From Bradyrhizobium sp. LMTR 3 (GTDB taxonomy: Bacteria > Pseudomonadota > Alphaproteobacteria > Rhizobiales > Xanthobacteraceae): a stretch of DNA of 64,000 bases. Within the stretch, counting starts at the first letter, position 1, and every line of letters starts with the position of its first letter. Shown piece by piece: positions 1-8,578 of the stretch. Where the stretch lies: contig NZ_MAXC01000013.1 of NCBI RefSeq assembly GCF_001693485.1, forward strand, positions 43,421 through 107,420, given 5' to 3'. The position numbers and the translations under genes are program-made. The notes beneath the pieces are model-generated. The model was not told the origin of the DNA and made no database searches. It saw only the letters and a list, made by a program, of their open reading frames with translations.

Positions 1-140
1 GGCGAATGGACTGGCAAGGCCGGACGCACCGCTGGCAAATCCGCGGCGTGACGTTCGACGAGGCCTTCCGACGTGGCATCGGCGGCGCAGCTCAGATTTT
101 ATCAGACAACGGCGATCCGGGCGGCCGGCCGCGACGCTAA
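1..140 (+). CDS. C-terminal fragment of a protein cut by the window edge (possibly DUF2066)
   Basis: An open frame enters from the window edge (in frame from base 3) and stops at TAA 138-140. The 45 visible residues include the stretch RWQIRGVTFDEAFRRGIGG followed by AAQILSDNGDPG and a basic tail. That reads like a real protein C-terminus rather than a shadow frame, because no competing frame stays open through it. The pattern reminds me of the C-terminus of DUF2066 proteins of rhizobia, but this is from memory and only the tail is visible. No function is assigned. Confidence 0.45.
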   Translation, partial: RMDWQGRTHRWQIRGVTFDEAFRRGIGGAAQILSDNGDPGGRPRR

Positions 141-381
141 AGCATGATGCTTTTTGGTTAGATCGATTTGGCCGCAGACACGCTTCACCTCTCCCGCTTG
201 CGGGGGAGGCGTAGGCCACCTTCGGTGGCCGTCCTCTGAGACGCCGAGGCAAAGCCTCGGCTTTGGCGAAGCGCCGGGTGGGGGCTCTCTCCATTCAGGC
301 ACTGTCGCCCGCGGAGGCACCCCCACCCCAGCCCTCCCCCGCAAGCGGGAGAGGGAGCACACCTTCTCCGTGGTCGCAATC
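141..381. repeat. Palindromic intergenic repeat, copy 1 (long form)
   Basis: The element opens with GGTTAGATCGATTTGGCC and holds the hairpin arm CCTCTCCCGCTTGCGGGGG near 190-208. The reverse complement of that arm lies near 335-353, so the whole element can fold into a long stem. A nearly identical element lies in inverted orientation at 32349-32540. Copy 1 carries about 50 extra bases (around 209-264) with two further small hairpins, GGCCACC-TTC-GGTGGCC and GCCGAGGC-AAA-GCCTCGGC. It fills most of the gap between the partial first gene and the MDR gene that ends at 440. Short open frames across it are not credible genes. Confidence 0.85.
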
Positions 382-439
382 AAACTTAATTTCATCGCTC
401 TAGCGAAATTGGCCGCAGATTTGGCAGGATCTTATGCGC

Positions 440-1453
440 TCATCCGATCTCGATCGCCACTTTGCCGAAATGCGCGCCGCTCTCCATGTGCGCAAAAGCG
501 TCCTTGGCCTGATCGAAACGGAACGTTCTGTCGATCATCGGCTTCATGCCGTTGGTGGTGATTGCATCCACCATCGCCTGGAGATCCTCGACCGATCCGA
601 CGGTGACGCCCTGCAGCCGTTGCTGCTGCATGACCATCAAGGGGAGCCGCAGGTCGGACGGTGGCGGCCCGGCGAGCACGCCGATAAACGCGATCGTGCC
701 GCCGATCCTGGTCGCCCGGATCGATTCGTTCAGCGTGCCGACCCCGCCGACCTCCACGACGAGGTCGACGCCCTTACCGCTCCACTCGCGGGCTTTCTTC
801 CCCCAATCGGGCGTCGTCTTGTAGTTCAGCGTAAAGTCTGCGCCGAGTTGCTTGAGGCGTTCGATCTTCGCGGCGCTGGATGAGGTCGCGATGACGCGCG
901 CGCCGCACATTTTAGCGAACTGAATTGCGAACAGGGATACGCCGCCGGTCCCCTGCGTCAGAACGGTTTGACCGGGCTTCACGCCACCGAGCTTGACGAT
1001 CGCGCTCCAGGCCGTGAGCCCGGCGCAGGGAAGCGCGGCGGCCTCGATGTCGCTGAGGTGCTCCGGCGTTCGGACCAGCGCGTGCTTCGGAAAGATCCGA
1101 TGCTCGCTAAGGACGCCGTCCACCGCGCCGCCGAGGGCTGAGCGCATTTTTGCTTCGCTCGGTTCGCCGCCGATCCAGCTTTCGAAGAAGCTGCCGATGA
1201 CGCGGTCGCCGGCTGCGAATCCCCGCACGCCCGGACCGACCCGCTCGACCACGCCCGCGCCATCCGAAGCCGGCACGAGTGGAAATTTCTGACGCGAGCC
1301 GTAACCGCCCTTGACGGTGATGAGATCGCGATAGTTCAGCGTTGCGGCCCTGAGCCGAACCAGCACCTGGCCGTCGCCGGGCTCCGGCACAGGCTTGTCG
1401 ACAAGGGCAAGTCCATCTAACCCGCTCGGTCCCTGTAGTTCGTAGCACTTCAA
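440..1453 (-). CDS. Zinc-free medium-chain dehydrogenase/reductase (quinone oxidoreductase-like)
   Basis: This encodes a 337-residue NAD(P)H-dependent MDR-family oxidoreductase. The N-terminal GroES-like domain contains NYRD where zinc-dependent members have a catalytic Cys, and the structural-zinc Cys cluster is absent, so it resembles quinone oxidoreductase or enoyl reductase types. The Rossmann motif GTGGVSLFAIQFAK binds the cofactor. I chose a TTG start at 1453 because AAGGAG precedes it at good spacing and the residues that follow (LKCYELQG) match the usual family start; a longer frame reaches 1663 but would overlap the upstream gene. It is the last gene of the long minus-strand run that starts near 23.6 kb. 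The substrate is unknown. Confidence 0.85.
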   Translation of the reverse strand: MKCYELQGPSGLDGLALVDKPVPEPGDGQVLVRLRAATLNYRDLITVKGGYGSRQKFPLVPASDGAGVVERVGPGVRGFAAGDRVIGSFFESWIGGEPSEAKMRSALGGAVDGVLSEHRIFPKHALVRTPEHLSDIEAAALPCAGLTAWSAIVKLGGVKPGQTVLTQGTGGVSLFAIQFAKMCGARVIATSSSAAKIERLKQLGADFTLNYKTTPDWGKKAREWSGKGVDLVVEVGGVGTLNESIRATRIGGTIAFIGVLAGPPPSDLRLPLMVMQQQRLQGVTVGSVEDLQAMVDAITTNGMKPMIDRTFRFDQAKDAFAHMESGAHFGKVAIEIG

Positions 1454-1526
1454 CGGATGTCTCCTTCGACGCGGTCCGGCAAGCGCTATATTGCCGCAAA
1501 TGTTCCGGTTCCGCCAACCTTGCGAG

Positions 1527-2153
1527 TCAGAATCGCGCGGCCATCTCGGCCAGCCGCCGATGCGCGCCTTCGCGAGCCGCCCGGATCGGGTCGAGCGGCC
1601 CCGTCGTTGGTCCGATCGGCACGAAACGCACATCGCTGACGCCGATGAACCGCAGCGCCTCACGCAAATAGGGCGTCGCCATGTCGATGCGGCCGCGATT
1701 CATGCCGGTGACGAAGTCGCTGCCGCTTGCCAGGATCACCACCGTCGGTCTGTCTGCCACCAAGGGCAGATATCCCTGCGCGGGATCGAACCGGAACGTA
1801 AGCCCGGGCTGCGTGATTACGTCGATCCATTGCTTCAGCTTATACGGAATGCCAAAATTCCACATCGGCGTCGAGATCAGCACGCGGTCGGCGAGTGCAA
1901 AGCGGATGGCGATGCGCTCAGTGACCGCAAAGGCGTCACGCTGTGAATCGGTGAAGGCCCGCCCATTGATGCGGGCATATTTTGCCTCCAGCACGTAGCC
2001 CTCGAATTCCGGCAGGTGATCCCGCCACAGGTTCATCACGTCGATGTCCCAGTCGGGACGTGCTTGGCGGAAGCGGTCGATAAAGACGCGCGCGCCGGCG
2101 GAAGATTCCGAGTCCGCACGCGGCGAGCAGCTCAGGTGAAAGAGTTTTGGCAT
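1527..2153 (-). CDS. azoR: FMN-dependent NADH-azoreductase
   Basis: This 208-residue protein has a flavodoxin-like fold. The N-terminal phosphate loop CSPRADSESSAG and the FMN-contact motif TPMWNFGIPYKLKQWID are typical of AzoR-family NAD(P)H:quinone/azo reductases, which reduce quinones by two electrons using FMN. The ATG at 2153 gives the normal family N-terminus MPKLFHLSCS; an in-frame ATG further upstream at 2228 would run into the preceding gene. It sits 13 bp behind the SMP-30/isochorismatase fusion, so it probably belongs to the same transcript. In a catabolic operon it could reduce a quinone intermediate, but that is inference. Confidence 0.88.
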   Translation of the reverse strand: MPKLFHLSCSPRADSESSAGARVFIDRFRQARPDWDIDVMNLWRDHLPEFEGYVLEAKYARINGRAFTDSQRDAFAVTERIAIRFALADRVLISTPMWNFGIPYKLKQWIDVITQPGLTFRFDPAQGYLPLVADRPTVVILASGSDFVTGMNRGRIDMATPYLREALRFIGVSDVRFVPIGPTTGPLDPIRAAREGAHRRLAEMAARF

Positions 2154-2166
2154 GGCCGGGCCCTGG

Positions 2167-3744
2167 TCATCCCAGTCCCCGGATGACCGCGTCCGCGTTG
2201 GTGACGACGGCGACGTTCTGCATGGCAAAATTGATGGAGGCGTTGTGCCAGTCGGCGTTCATGGTCGAGCAGCAGTCTTCCGGCACGATCATGAAGTAGC
2301 CTTTGTCGGCGCCGGTACGGGCGGTGTGCTCGATCGACATGTTGGTCCAGGCGCCGGTATTGATGATCATGTCGCGGCCGGTCGCCTTCAGGATGGTCTC
2401 CAGCCGCGTGCCTTCCCAGGCGCTCATGCGCATCTTCTCGACCACGAAATCGCCAGCGCGCGGCTCGAGCCCGGGAACCGGCGCCGCGCCCCAGCTTCCG
2501 CGCACCATCGCGCCGCTATCGACCAGCCCTTCGAACAAGGGAGCGTTGAGCGTGACGCCGGGAGCGCCGGGTTCGACGATGAACCAGACATGGATGATGA
2601 CGACGCCGCGCGCCCGCGCGACATCCGCAAGGCGGCGGACATTGTCGACCACCCGCTGCTGGCGCGCATGGACGGGCGAGCCGGAATCGGCGAACGCGCC
2701 GCCTTCCATGATCACGTCGTTCTGCAGATCCTGAACGATCATGGCGCAGCGGCGCGGATCGAGCTGCATGTCGCCGCCGGTAAGTTGTGGTGACGCAGGC
2801 GCGGCGGAAGCGCTGTCGGGACCGGTTGAAGCCCGGCTGCTCATATAAGGCTCGTGGCGCGGTCCGGCCTTGACCGGAATCGCATAGACCGAATGCGTGG
2901 CGGTCAGATAGAGCGTGCGAAACTCGGGTCCGCCCCAGGCGAGATTGGCGACGAGTTCGGGAACGCGCACCTTGCCGAGCAACTCGCCTGATGGCGAATA
3001 GACCCAGACACCGCCGGGCGCTGTGACCCAGACGTTGCCGCGCTGGTCGCACTTCATGCCGTCGGGCAGGCCGGGTTCGAGCTCGGAACGGATGCCGCTG
3101 GCGAAGACGCGCGCGTTCGCGAGCGAGCCATCGGCTTCGACGTCGAAGGCGCGGATCAGCGCCTGCGTGGTGTCGTTGACGTAGAGCAGGCGCTCGTCGG
3201 GCGAGAAGCAAAGCCCGTTCGGCTGATCGAACATGTGCCGATCGACCACGAGTTTCGGTGGGCCACCGCCGGGCGGCACGCGAAAAACGCCTTGAAAGCC
3301 GAGCTGGCGCGGCCGCTCGACGCCGTAGACCGGCATGCGGCCATACCAGGGATCGCTGAAATAGATCGCGCCGCTCGAATGCACGCAGACGTCGTTGGGA
3401 CTGTTGAGCTCCTGATTCTCGAAATGCGAGGCAATCACCTCGCGCCTTCCGTTGGGGCGCTCGCGGATCAATGACGAGGTGGCGTGCTCGCAAACGATCA
3501 AATTGAGCTCGGCGTCATACGTCATGCCGTTGCATTTGTTCGAGGGGCGCTTGACCTCGACGACACCGCGCTTCGCGTCCCACCGCCGGCGCACGTCGGC
3601 CGGCATATCCGAAAACAGCAAATACTGATGGACCGGATGCCAGATCGGCCCTTCCGTGAATTCGAAGCCGGTGCCGACCTGGCCGACCGGCGCATAGGGG
3701 TCGATCAACGTTTCGAATTCCGGGCGCAGCGTGACGTGCGTCAT
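2167..3744 (-). CDS. SMP-30/gluconolactonase fused to isochorismatase-like domain
   Basis: This 525-residue protein has two domains. Residues about 1-295 form an SMP-30/gluconolactonase/LRE beta propeller, with metal-ligand positions visible as E31 (TEGPIW), N117 (SPND) and D228 (LPDGM); such proteins hydrolyse lactones. A Pro/Ser/Ala linker (about 300-325) leads to an isochorismatase-like hydrolase domain (about 327-525). The latter keeps the family Asp (VQDLQND, D339) and Lys (VEKMRMSAW, K437), but the nucleophile Cys normally found in a TNVCV-type motif is replaced by Ser470 (TNMSIEHTAR). The second domain may therefore be inactive or use another mechanism. Its position between the lactonase and azoreductase genes suggests a role in ring-opening steps. 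Confidence 0.88.
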   Translation of the reverse strand: MTHVTLRPEFETLIDPYAPVGQVGTGFEFTEGPIWHPVHQYLLFSDMPADVRRRWDAKRGVVEVKRPSNKCNGMTYDAELNLIVCEHATSSLIRERPNGRREVIASHFENQELNSPNDVCVHSSGAIYFSDPWYGRMPVYGVERPRQLGFQGVFRVPPGGGPPKLVVDRHMFDQPNGLCFSPDERLLYVNDTTQALIRAFDVEADGSLANARVFASGIRSELEPGLPDGMKCDQRGNVWVTAPGGVWVYSPSGELLGKVRVPELVANLAWGGPEFRTLYLTATHSVYAIPVKAGPRHEPYMSSRASTGPDSASAAPASPQLTGGDMQLDPRRCAMIVQDLQNDVIMEGGAFADSGSPVHARQQRVVDNVRRLADVARARGVVIIHVWFIVEPGAPGVTLNAPLFEGLVDSGAMVRGSWGAAPVPGLEPRAGDFVVEKMRMSAWEGTRLETILKATGRDMIINTGAWTNMSIEHTARTGADKGYFMIVPEDCCSTMNADWHNASINFAMQNVAVVTNADAVIRGLG

Positions 3745-3763
3745 CGGTCCGTCCTTTCAGCGC

Positions 3764-4612
3764 TCAGGCCGGAAACCAATTGCGTTGCGGCAGGCTCTGC
3801 ACCACAGGGCCTGGCACCTGGTCATGCAGCCGGCCAACCACCATGCCGCCTTCGATCTTGGCCGGCCGGTCGTGGACCGGGAGCAGGTAGCGCGAGTTGC
3901 TCAGGAGCTTTTTGATGGCCGCCTTCTCGGCCCGCTTGCTGGTGCCGTGATTACCCGTCGTGCGCGGTTCCCAATCGTGAATCTCGTGGAAGGGCGTGAC
4001 GATCTGGTCGTTGAAGTCGTAGATCACGTCGCCGCAAATGGTGGCGATGCCGTCGGCGGTATGAACGTGGATGTTCATCGAGCCTTCGGTGTGGGCGTTG
4101 GCGGCATCGCAATAGACGCCCGGCATCAGTTCGATCGGCCCAGTCACCTCGAGGTCGAGGAAGCGCAGCGCGCTCTTGGTGTGCAGGCGGTCGATCAGAT
4201 GCTTGATGTCGGGCGCCGGATATTGCGGATGCATCAGCCCCGAAACGGAATATTCCAGCTCCTTGCGGTTGAGCACGACGGTGGTGTTCATCGGGAACAG
4301 ATCGTCCTTGCCGGCGTGATCGATATGCAGATGGGTGTGGCAGACGAAGCGGACGTCGCCCATGCGCACGCCGTGGCGCGCGAGCTGGTTTTCGATCATG
4401 TTCTCGTGGAACTGGAGGCCGCGCATGCCCAGCGTCTCCATGATCTGGTTGGAGCGGTAGCCGGTATCGACCACGACCGGATAGGGACCGCCGACGATCA
4501 GGAAGCCGAGCGTCAGGACGCGACGGGTCCGGCCGCAATCGCGGCCGAGCACCAGAAAGCTCGACTCCAGTTCGATATCCCCATAGTCGAGGATTTTGAT
4601 TTCAAGCGGCAT
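3764..4612 (-). CDS. Metallo-beta-lactamase-fold hydrolase, N-acyl homoserine lactonase family
   Basis: This 282-residue protein carries the dinuclear zinc signature HTHLHIDH (HxHxDH, about residues 94-99). It also has a later His in NAHTEGS, the bridging Asp in CGDVIYD and a C-terminal His in LPVHDRP, which together make a complete active site. Family members (AttM/AiiA-like) open lactone rings. Given the neighbouring hydroxylase, amidohydrolase and SMP-30 genes, it more likely acts on a catabolic lactone than on quorum signals, though the sequence cannot decide this. The start at 4612 is preceded by GGGAGGGAAC. It lies 45 bp after the amidohydrolase gene in the same operon. Confidence 0.88.
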   Translation of the reverse strand: MPLEIKILDYGDIELESSFLVLGRDCGRTRRVLTLGFLIVGGPYPVVVDTGYRSNQIMETLGMRGLQFHENMIENQLARHGVRMGDVRFVCHTHLHIDHAGKDDLFPMNTTVVLNRKELEYSVSGLMHPQYPAPDIKHLIDRLHTKSALRFLDLEVTGPIELMPGVYCDAANAHTEGSMNIHVHTADGIATICGDVIYDFNDQIVTPFHEIHDWEPRTTGNHGTSKRAEKAAIKKLLSNSRYLLPVHDRPAKIEGGMVVGRLHDQVPGPVVQSLPQRNWFPA

Positions 4613-4657
4613 ATGTTCCCTCCCACATTCTTTTCATCGGCGGATCCACGTGCGCCG

Positions 4658-5548
4658 TCATCGGTCAAGCCGGTAGACGCGTGTGGCGGTGGTTCGCAAA
4701 ATTGCATCGCGCTGATCCGCGGCAAGCGCGGCTGTTGCGGCGAGAAAGGCGTCGATCAGTTCGCGATAACTGGTCCAAAGCTTCTCGATCGGAAAATTGG
4801 AGCCGAACAGGCAGCGCTCGGCACCGAAGATTGCGACCGTCTCCGTGAGGACTTCGGCGATATGCGACGGGTCGTTGCGATGGATGAAGGTGCCGAGCCC
4901 GGAAAGTTTTGAGACGACGTTCGGGCAGGCCGCGAGCCGGGTCATCCCGGCGCGCCACGCGGATCGGCCCTTTGGCGAGAGGTCTTCCAGCATGCCGGCG
5001 TGCTGCAGGATAAAAGTGACATCGGGGCACGCTTCGGCGAGGCCCGCGGCATCGGCCATCTGCGGCGCGAACACCTGCAGATCGAAGCTGAAGCCATAGT
5101 GGGCGAGATGCGCGATGTTGCGCCGGATCTTTGGATCGGCGCAGAGGTCTGGCCGCGCCGCAAAGCGATAGAGCGCGTTGTCGTGCCAGTGCAGTTGCAT
5201 GCGCACGCCCCGCACAAGGGGATAGCGGGCCAAACGGTCGAGTTGCGGGCGGACATCGTCGACGTTGAAATCGGCGTAGGAGACGATGGCGTGCGGCCAG
5301 CCATGGTCCTTGGCGGTCTCTTGCACCCAGGCGGTCTCATCCTCGAAACGATCATTGGCCCAATTGGTCTGCACATAGACCGAACGCGTTACGCCGGAAC
5401 CTGCGAGGTCGGCGAGATATTCCTCGATCGGATAGTCGCGCCGGATCGGCTCGTAGGGGCCGAAGATGCGCGGCTGCATCGGGCCGACGAGCCAGGGCAA
5501 GTCGGCCTGACGCCAGATGTGGTGATGGGCATCGACGATATCGGTCAC
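4658..5548 (-). CDS. Amidohydrolase-family TIM-barrel hydrolase (LigI/amidohydrolase 2 type)
   Basis: This 296-residue protein begins with the metal-binding signature VDAHHHIW. It has LQHAG mid-protein and FGSNFPIEK near the C-terminus, the layout of amidohydrolase-2 proteins such as 2-pyrone-4,6-dicarboxylate lactonase and related decarboxylases. These hydrolyse lactone or amide bonds of aromatic breakdown products. The start is GTG at 5548 and overlaps the stop of the VWA gene by 4 bp (GTGA), so the two are translationally coupled. Its position with a second lactonase gene suggests successive hydrolytic steps after ring hydroxylation. The exact substrate is not readable. Confidence 0.85.
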   Translation of the reverse strand: MTDIVDAHHHIWRQADLPWLVGPMQPRIFGPYEPIRRDYPIEEYLADLAGSGVTRSVYVQTNWANDRFEDETAWVQETAKDHGWPHAIVSYADFNVDDVRPQLDRLARYPLVRGVRMQLHWHDNALYRFAARPDLCADPKIRRNIAHLAHYGFSFDLQVFAPQMADAAGLAEACPDVTFILQHAGMLEDLSPKGRSAWRAGMTRLAACPNVVSKLSGLGTFIHRNDPSHIAEVLTETVAIFGAERCLFGSNFPIEKLWTSYRELIDAFLAATAALAADQRDAILRTTATRVYRLDR

Positions 5549-6663
5549 GCGGCCTTCCTTTGTCCAAGCGAGAGTACATGCGAAACGATCGCGGCGGTCG
5601 ATCCGCCATCGACCAGATCATCCACGAAACGGCGGATTGCGATCAGCGCTTCGGTCTGCGGCTGAAAGCCGGGGCTTGACGCCAGCGGCGTCAGCCAGCT
5701 CAGGCGCCAGGCGCGCCGCGATAGCTTTGCCACCGCGTCGCGCAGGGCGGAGGGATCGCCACGTTCGAGGCCGTCGGAGAGGATGACGACGGCGGCGCCG
5801 CGCGCATAGCTGCCGAACCGGGGCACCGCCAGGAACGCCTGCAGCGCGTCACCGATGCGGGTGCCGCCGTCCCAATCGCTGACCAGATGCGCGGCGGCGA
5901 ACAGCGCCTGCTCGCGGCGCTTGAGACGCAGCGCGCGGGTGACGCGGGTGAGGCGGGTGCCGAAGGTGAATACCTCGACGTGAGGGATGGCGTGCACCAG
6001 GGCGTGCGCGAGCTTCATGTTGTCGTCGGTACGCCCCTTCATCGAGCCGGAGACGTCGATCAGCAGCAAAATCTTGCGCGGCCGGGCGCGCCGCTTCAGC
6101 CGGCCGAGCCGCAGCACTTCGCCATCGTTGCGCACGCTCTCGCGCAAGGTTCGCCGCAGATCGGCCCAGGGGCCGCGCCGGGTGCGCTTGCGCCGGTGGC
6201 CGCGCCGCCGCGGCAGGCGAGCAGGCGCCTCGCGCGACAGTTTTCGCAAGACATCGCCGGTCGCGCCCGGCGCGAAGCGGCGTTCGACCAGCGCCTCGGC
6301 GCGGGCCGCGGCAAGCCCTGACTCGTTAGCTTCGTCGGCGAGCAGCGTTTCGTCCTCGCCGCGGCCTTCCTCCTGCAGGCGAACCATTTCCTCGTCTTCC
6401 GCGCCGGCACGATCGATCGCTTCGCTGCCGAGGAAATGGATGTCAAACAGCCGATCGTAGGTCGCGCGCCGCTCGGGTGGCGGCGCGAGCGTTGCCAATC
6501 CAGCCTGGCGGATGACTTCGAGACTGCGTGGACCTAACAACTCGATCGCAGCGAGGAATGCCGTGGTCTGTTCCGGCGCCACGGCAAAACCGTTGGCGCG
6601 CAATAGAGCGACAAAGGACACGAAGACGCCGGCAGCGCGCGGCAATTGAGGTTCGTCGCTCAC
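5545..6663 (-). CDS. coxE: VWA-domain protein, CoxE-like
   Basis: This 372-residue protein has a basic Arg-rich central region (about 150-195) and a C-terminal von Willebrand A domain with the MIDAS motif DVSGSM (D203). That is the architecture of CoxE proteins encoded beside molybdenum hydroxylases. CoxE works with the AAA+ ATPase CoxD in maturing or activating the Mo/Cu or Mo active site in CO dehydrogenase systems. The start is GTG at 6663 inside the stop of the MoxR gene (GTGA overlap), so the pair is coupled. Because the hydroxylase here is not a CO dehydrogenase by its active-site loop, the CoxE role is taken to be general cofactor maturation. Confidence 0.85.
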   Translation of the reverse strand: MSDEPQLPRAAGVFVSFVALLRANGFAVAPEQTTAFLAAIELLGPRSLEVIRQAGLATLAPPPERRATYDRLFDIHFLGSEAIDRAGAEDEEMVRLQEEGRGEDETLLADEANESGLAAARAEALVERRFAPGATGDVLRKLSREAPARLPRRRGHRRKRTRRGPWADLRRTLRESVRNDGEVLRLGRLKRRARPRKILLLIDVSGSMKGRTDDNMKLAHALVHAIPHVEVFTFGTRLTRVTRALRLKRREQALFAAAHLVSDWDGGTRIGDALQAFLAVPRFGSYARGAAVVILSDGLERGDPSALRDAVAKLSRRAWRLSWLTPLASSPGFQPQTEALIAIRRFVDDLVDGGSTAAIVSHVLSLGQRKAA

Positions 6664-7541
6664 GCGGCAGCCTCCGCAATGAGGGCGTCGAGCCGGCCGG
6701 AGATGAAGGTGAGATCCTCCTCGTCCTTCAATGCAACCCCGATCGAGCGTTTGAACGCGTCCGGCCAGCGGGCGCCGCGCGCGTGCAGCAACGTGGCGGC
6801 TTCGGCCCAGTCCACAGCTTCGGCAATACCTGGCGCCTTGCTCAGCGGTTCGCGTCGCAACCGGCCGACGGCGGCGACGACCGCGCGCGCGGTCGCTTCG
6901 GCGACGCTCGACGCCCGCATCATGACGATACGCGCCTCGCGCTCGGCGGTGGGATAATCGATCCAGTGATAGACGCAGCGGCGGCGCAACGCCTCGTGCA
7001 GGTCGCGGGTGCGGTTCGAGGTCAGCACGACGACGGGGCGTTCGGTGGCGCGAACCGTGCCGCGCTCGGGAATCGAAATCTGGAAGTCGGAGAGGAATTC
7101 GAGCAGAAACGCCTCGAACTCCTGGTCGGCGCGGTCGATTTCATCGATCAGCAGCACGGTGGAGTGGGGCGCGCGCAAGGCGGCCAGCATCGGCCGTTCG
7201 ATCAGAAACGTCTCGCCATAGATGTCGATGCTTTCCTCGCCGGCCTGGCGGATCGCGAGCATCTGGCGCGGGTAGTTCCACTCGTAGAGCGCGGCTGATG
7301 CGTCGATGCCCTCGTAGCATTGTAGCCGGATCAGGCGGCGGCCGAGCACGGCGGCGATGGCTTTTGCGGCTTCGGTCTTGCCGACACCCGGCGCGCCCTC
7401 GAGCAGCAACGGCTTGCCGAGCGCAAGCGCAAGATAGGCCGCCGTCGCCAGGCCCTCGTCGGCGAGGTAGTACGCCGTGCGCAAGGCACGTTCCAGCGCC
7501 TCCGGGCTGTCGATGCCGACGATGTTGCCGCGGACCGTCAT
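6660..7541 (-). CDS. coxD: MoxR-family AAA+ ATPase, CoxD-like
   Basis: This 293-residue ATPase has Walker A GAPGVGKTEAAKA, Walker B LLIDEIDRAD and the sensor region VLTSNRTRDLHEALRRR, which matches the MoxR/CoxD group. These ATPases act as metal-centre chaperones together with a VWA partner, which is the next gene downstream and overlaps this one. The ATG at 7541 follows the hydroxylase C-terminal gene by 8 bp. The pair probably matures the molybdenum hydroxylase encoded just upstream; this is inferred from location and from the known coxDE system. Confidence 0.9.
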   Translation of the reverse strand: MTVRGNIVGIDSPEALERALRTAYYLADEGLATAAYLALALGKPLLLEGAPGVGKTEAAKAIAAVLGRRLIRLQCYEGIDASAALYEWNYPRQMLAIRQAGEESIDIYGETFLIERPMLAALRAPHSTVLLIDEIDRADQEFEAFLLEFLSDFQISIPERGTVRATERPVVVLTSNRTRDLHEALRRRCVYHWIDYPTAEREARIVMMRASSVAEATARAVVAAVGRLRREPLSKAPGIAEAVDWAEAATLLHARGARWPDAFKRSIGVALKDEEDLTFISGRLDALIAEAAA

Positions 7542-7549
7542 GCCTGACC

Positions 7550-8578
7550 TCAGCGCCTCGCTTGCGGCCGTGCGCCGCCCTGTGCCTTGATGGCCCGCAA
7601 GACTTTTTCCGGCGTGATCGGTAATTCATCCATCCGCACGCCGACCGCGTTGAAGATGGCGTTGGCGACCGCGGGCAGCACCGGGTTTGCGCACATCTCG
7701 CCGGGGCCCTTGGCGCCGAACGGGCCGTCAGCCGCAGGGCGTTCCAGCACCGCGATATCGTGCGGGCAGATGTCGCCGGGGCCGGGCATCAGATACTCGA
7801 CGAAATCGCGCGGACCATGCGCCGGGTCGGGATAATAGGGTTCAGGCGTTTCAAAGAGCGCATGGCTGATCCCCATCCATGCGCCGCCCACGAGCTGCTG
7901 CTCCACCAGCCGCGGATTGAGCGCGCGGCCGAGCTCATACGCGCTGTCCATGCGTACCATCGCGACCTCGCCGGTCTCGTCGTCGACCTCGACCTCGGCG
8001 ACCAGGCAGGCATGCGCATAGCAAGTCGCAGGCGACATTTCGCCGGTTTCGGGGTTCACCTCGGATAGCGGAACCAGAAAGATGCCGCGGCCCGAGATCG
8101 TCTTGCCTTGCTTGAACTGCGCGGCGATCGCGACATCCTTGGTGGAGATCGAGCGATGCGGCGCGCCCTTGACGTGGATGTTGCCGCGCCCGTCGGTCTC
8201 GAGATCGGCGGCGTTGACTTCCAGCTCCTCGGCGGCTGCTTCCATCATGACGCCGCGCGCCTCTTTCGCCGCCGCCATCACCGCATTACCGACCCGATGC
8301 GTGCCGCGCGAGGCGAACGAGCCCATGCAGTGGGGTCCGGTGTCGGAATCGGCGGTATCGACATAGACGTCCTCGACCGGCACGCCGAGCGTCTCGGCGC
8401 AGATCTGCCGCGTCACCGATTTCATGCCCTGGCCAAGGTCGATCGATGACAGCGACACCGTGAACTTGCCGCTGGGGTTGGAATGAACAAGCGCCTGGCT
8501 GGGGTCGCCACCGAGGTTCATGCCGATGGGATAGTTGATCGAAGCGATGCCGCGTCCGCGATGCTTTGCCATGGTCAA
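7550..8578 (-). CDS. Molybdenum hydroxylase large subunit, C-terminal half (separate gene)
   Basis: This 342-residue protein corresponds to the second molybdopterin-binding half of xanthine dehydrogenase-family large subunits. It contains the Q-loop DLGQGMKSVTRQI and the C-terminal motif PFGAKGPGEM, whose Glu is the expected catalytic base. The GGGFGGK and RGFG loops of the same enzyme are encoded by the upstream gene. The two genes overlap by ATGA at 8575-8578, so the stop of one and the start of the other are coupled. This looks like a stable gene split rather than a recent frameshift. It should form a heterodimeric large subunit with the upstream product. Confidence 0.88.
   Translation of the reverse strand: MTMAKHRGRGIASINYPIGMNLGGDPSQALVHSNPSGKFTVSLSSIDLGQGMKSVTRQICAETLGVPVEDVYVDTADSDTGPHCMGSFASRGTHRVGNAVMAAAKEARGVMMEAAAEELEVNAADLETDGRGNIHVKGAPHRSISTKDVAIAAQFKQGKTISGRGIFLVPLSEVNPETGEMSPATCYAHACLVAEVEVDDETGEVAMVRMDSAYELGRALNPRLVEQQLVGGAWMGISHALFETPEPYYPDPAHGPRDFVEYLMPGPGDICPHDIAVLERPAADGPFGAKGPGEMCANPVLPAVANAIFNAVGVRMDELPITPEKVLRAIKAQGGARPQARR

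Noticed and set aside
102..561. Short open frames over the palindromic repeat at 141-381
   Set aside because: They follow the repeat on both strands and have no ribosome sites or family features.
3731..4912. 393-residue plus-strand frame opposite the lactonase and amidohydrolase genes
   Set aside because: Shadow frame; the opposite strand has complete active-site motifs.
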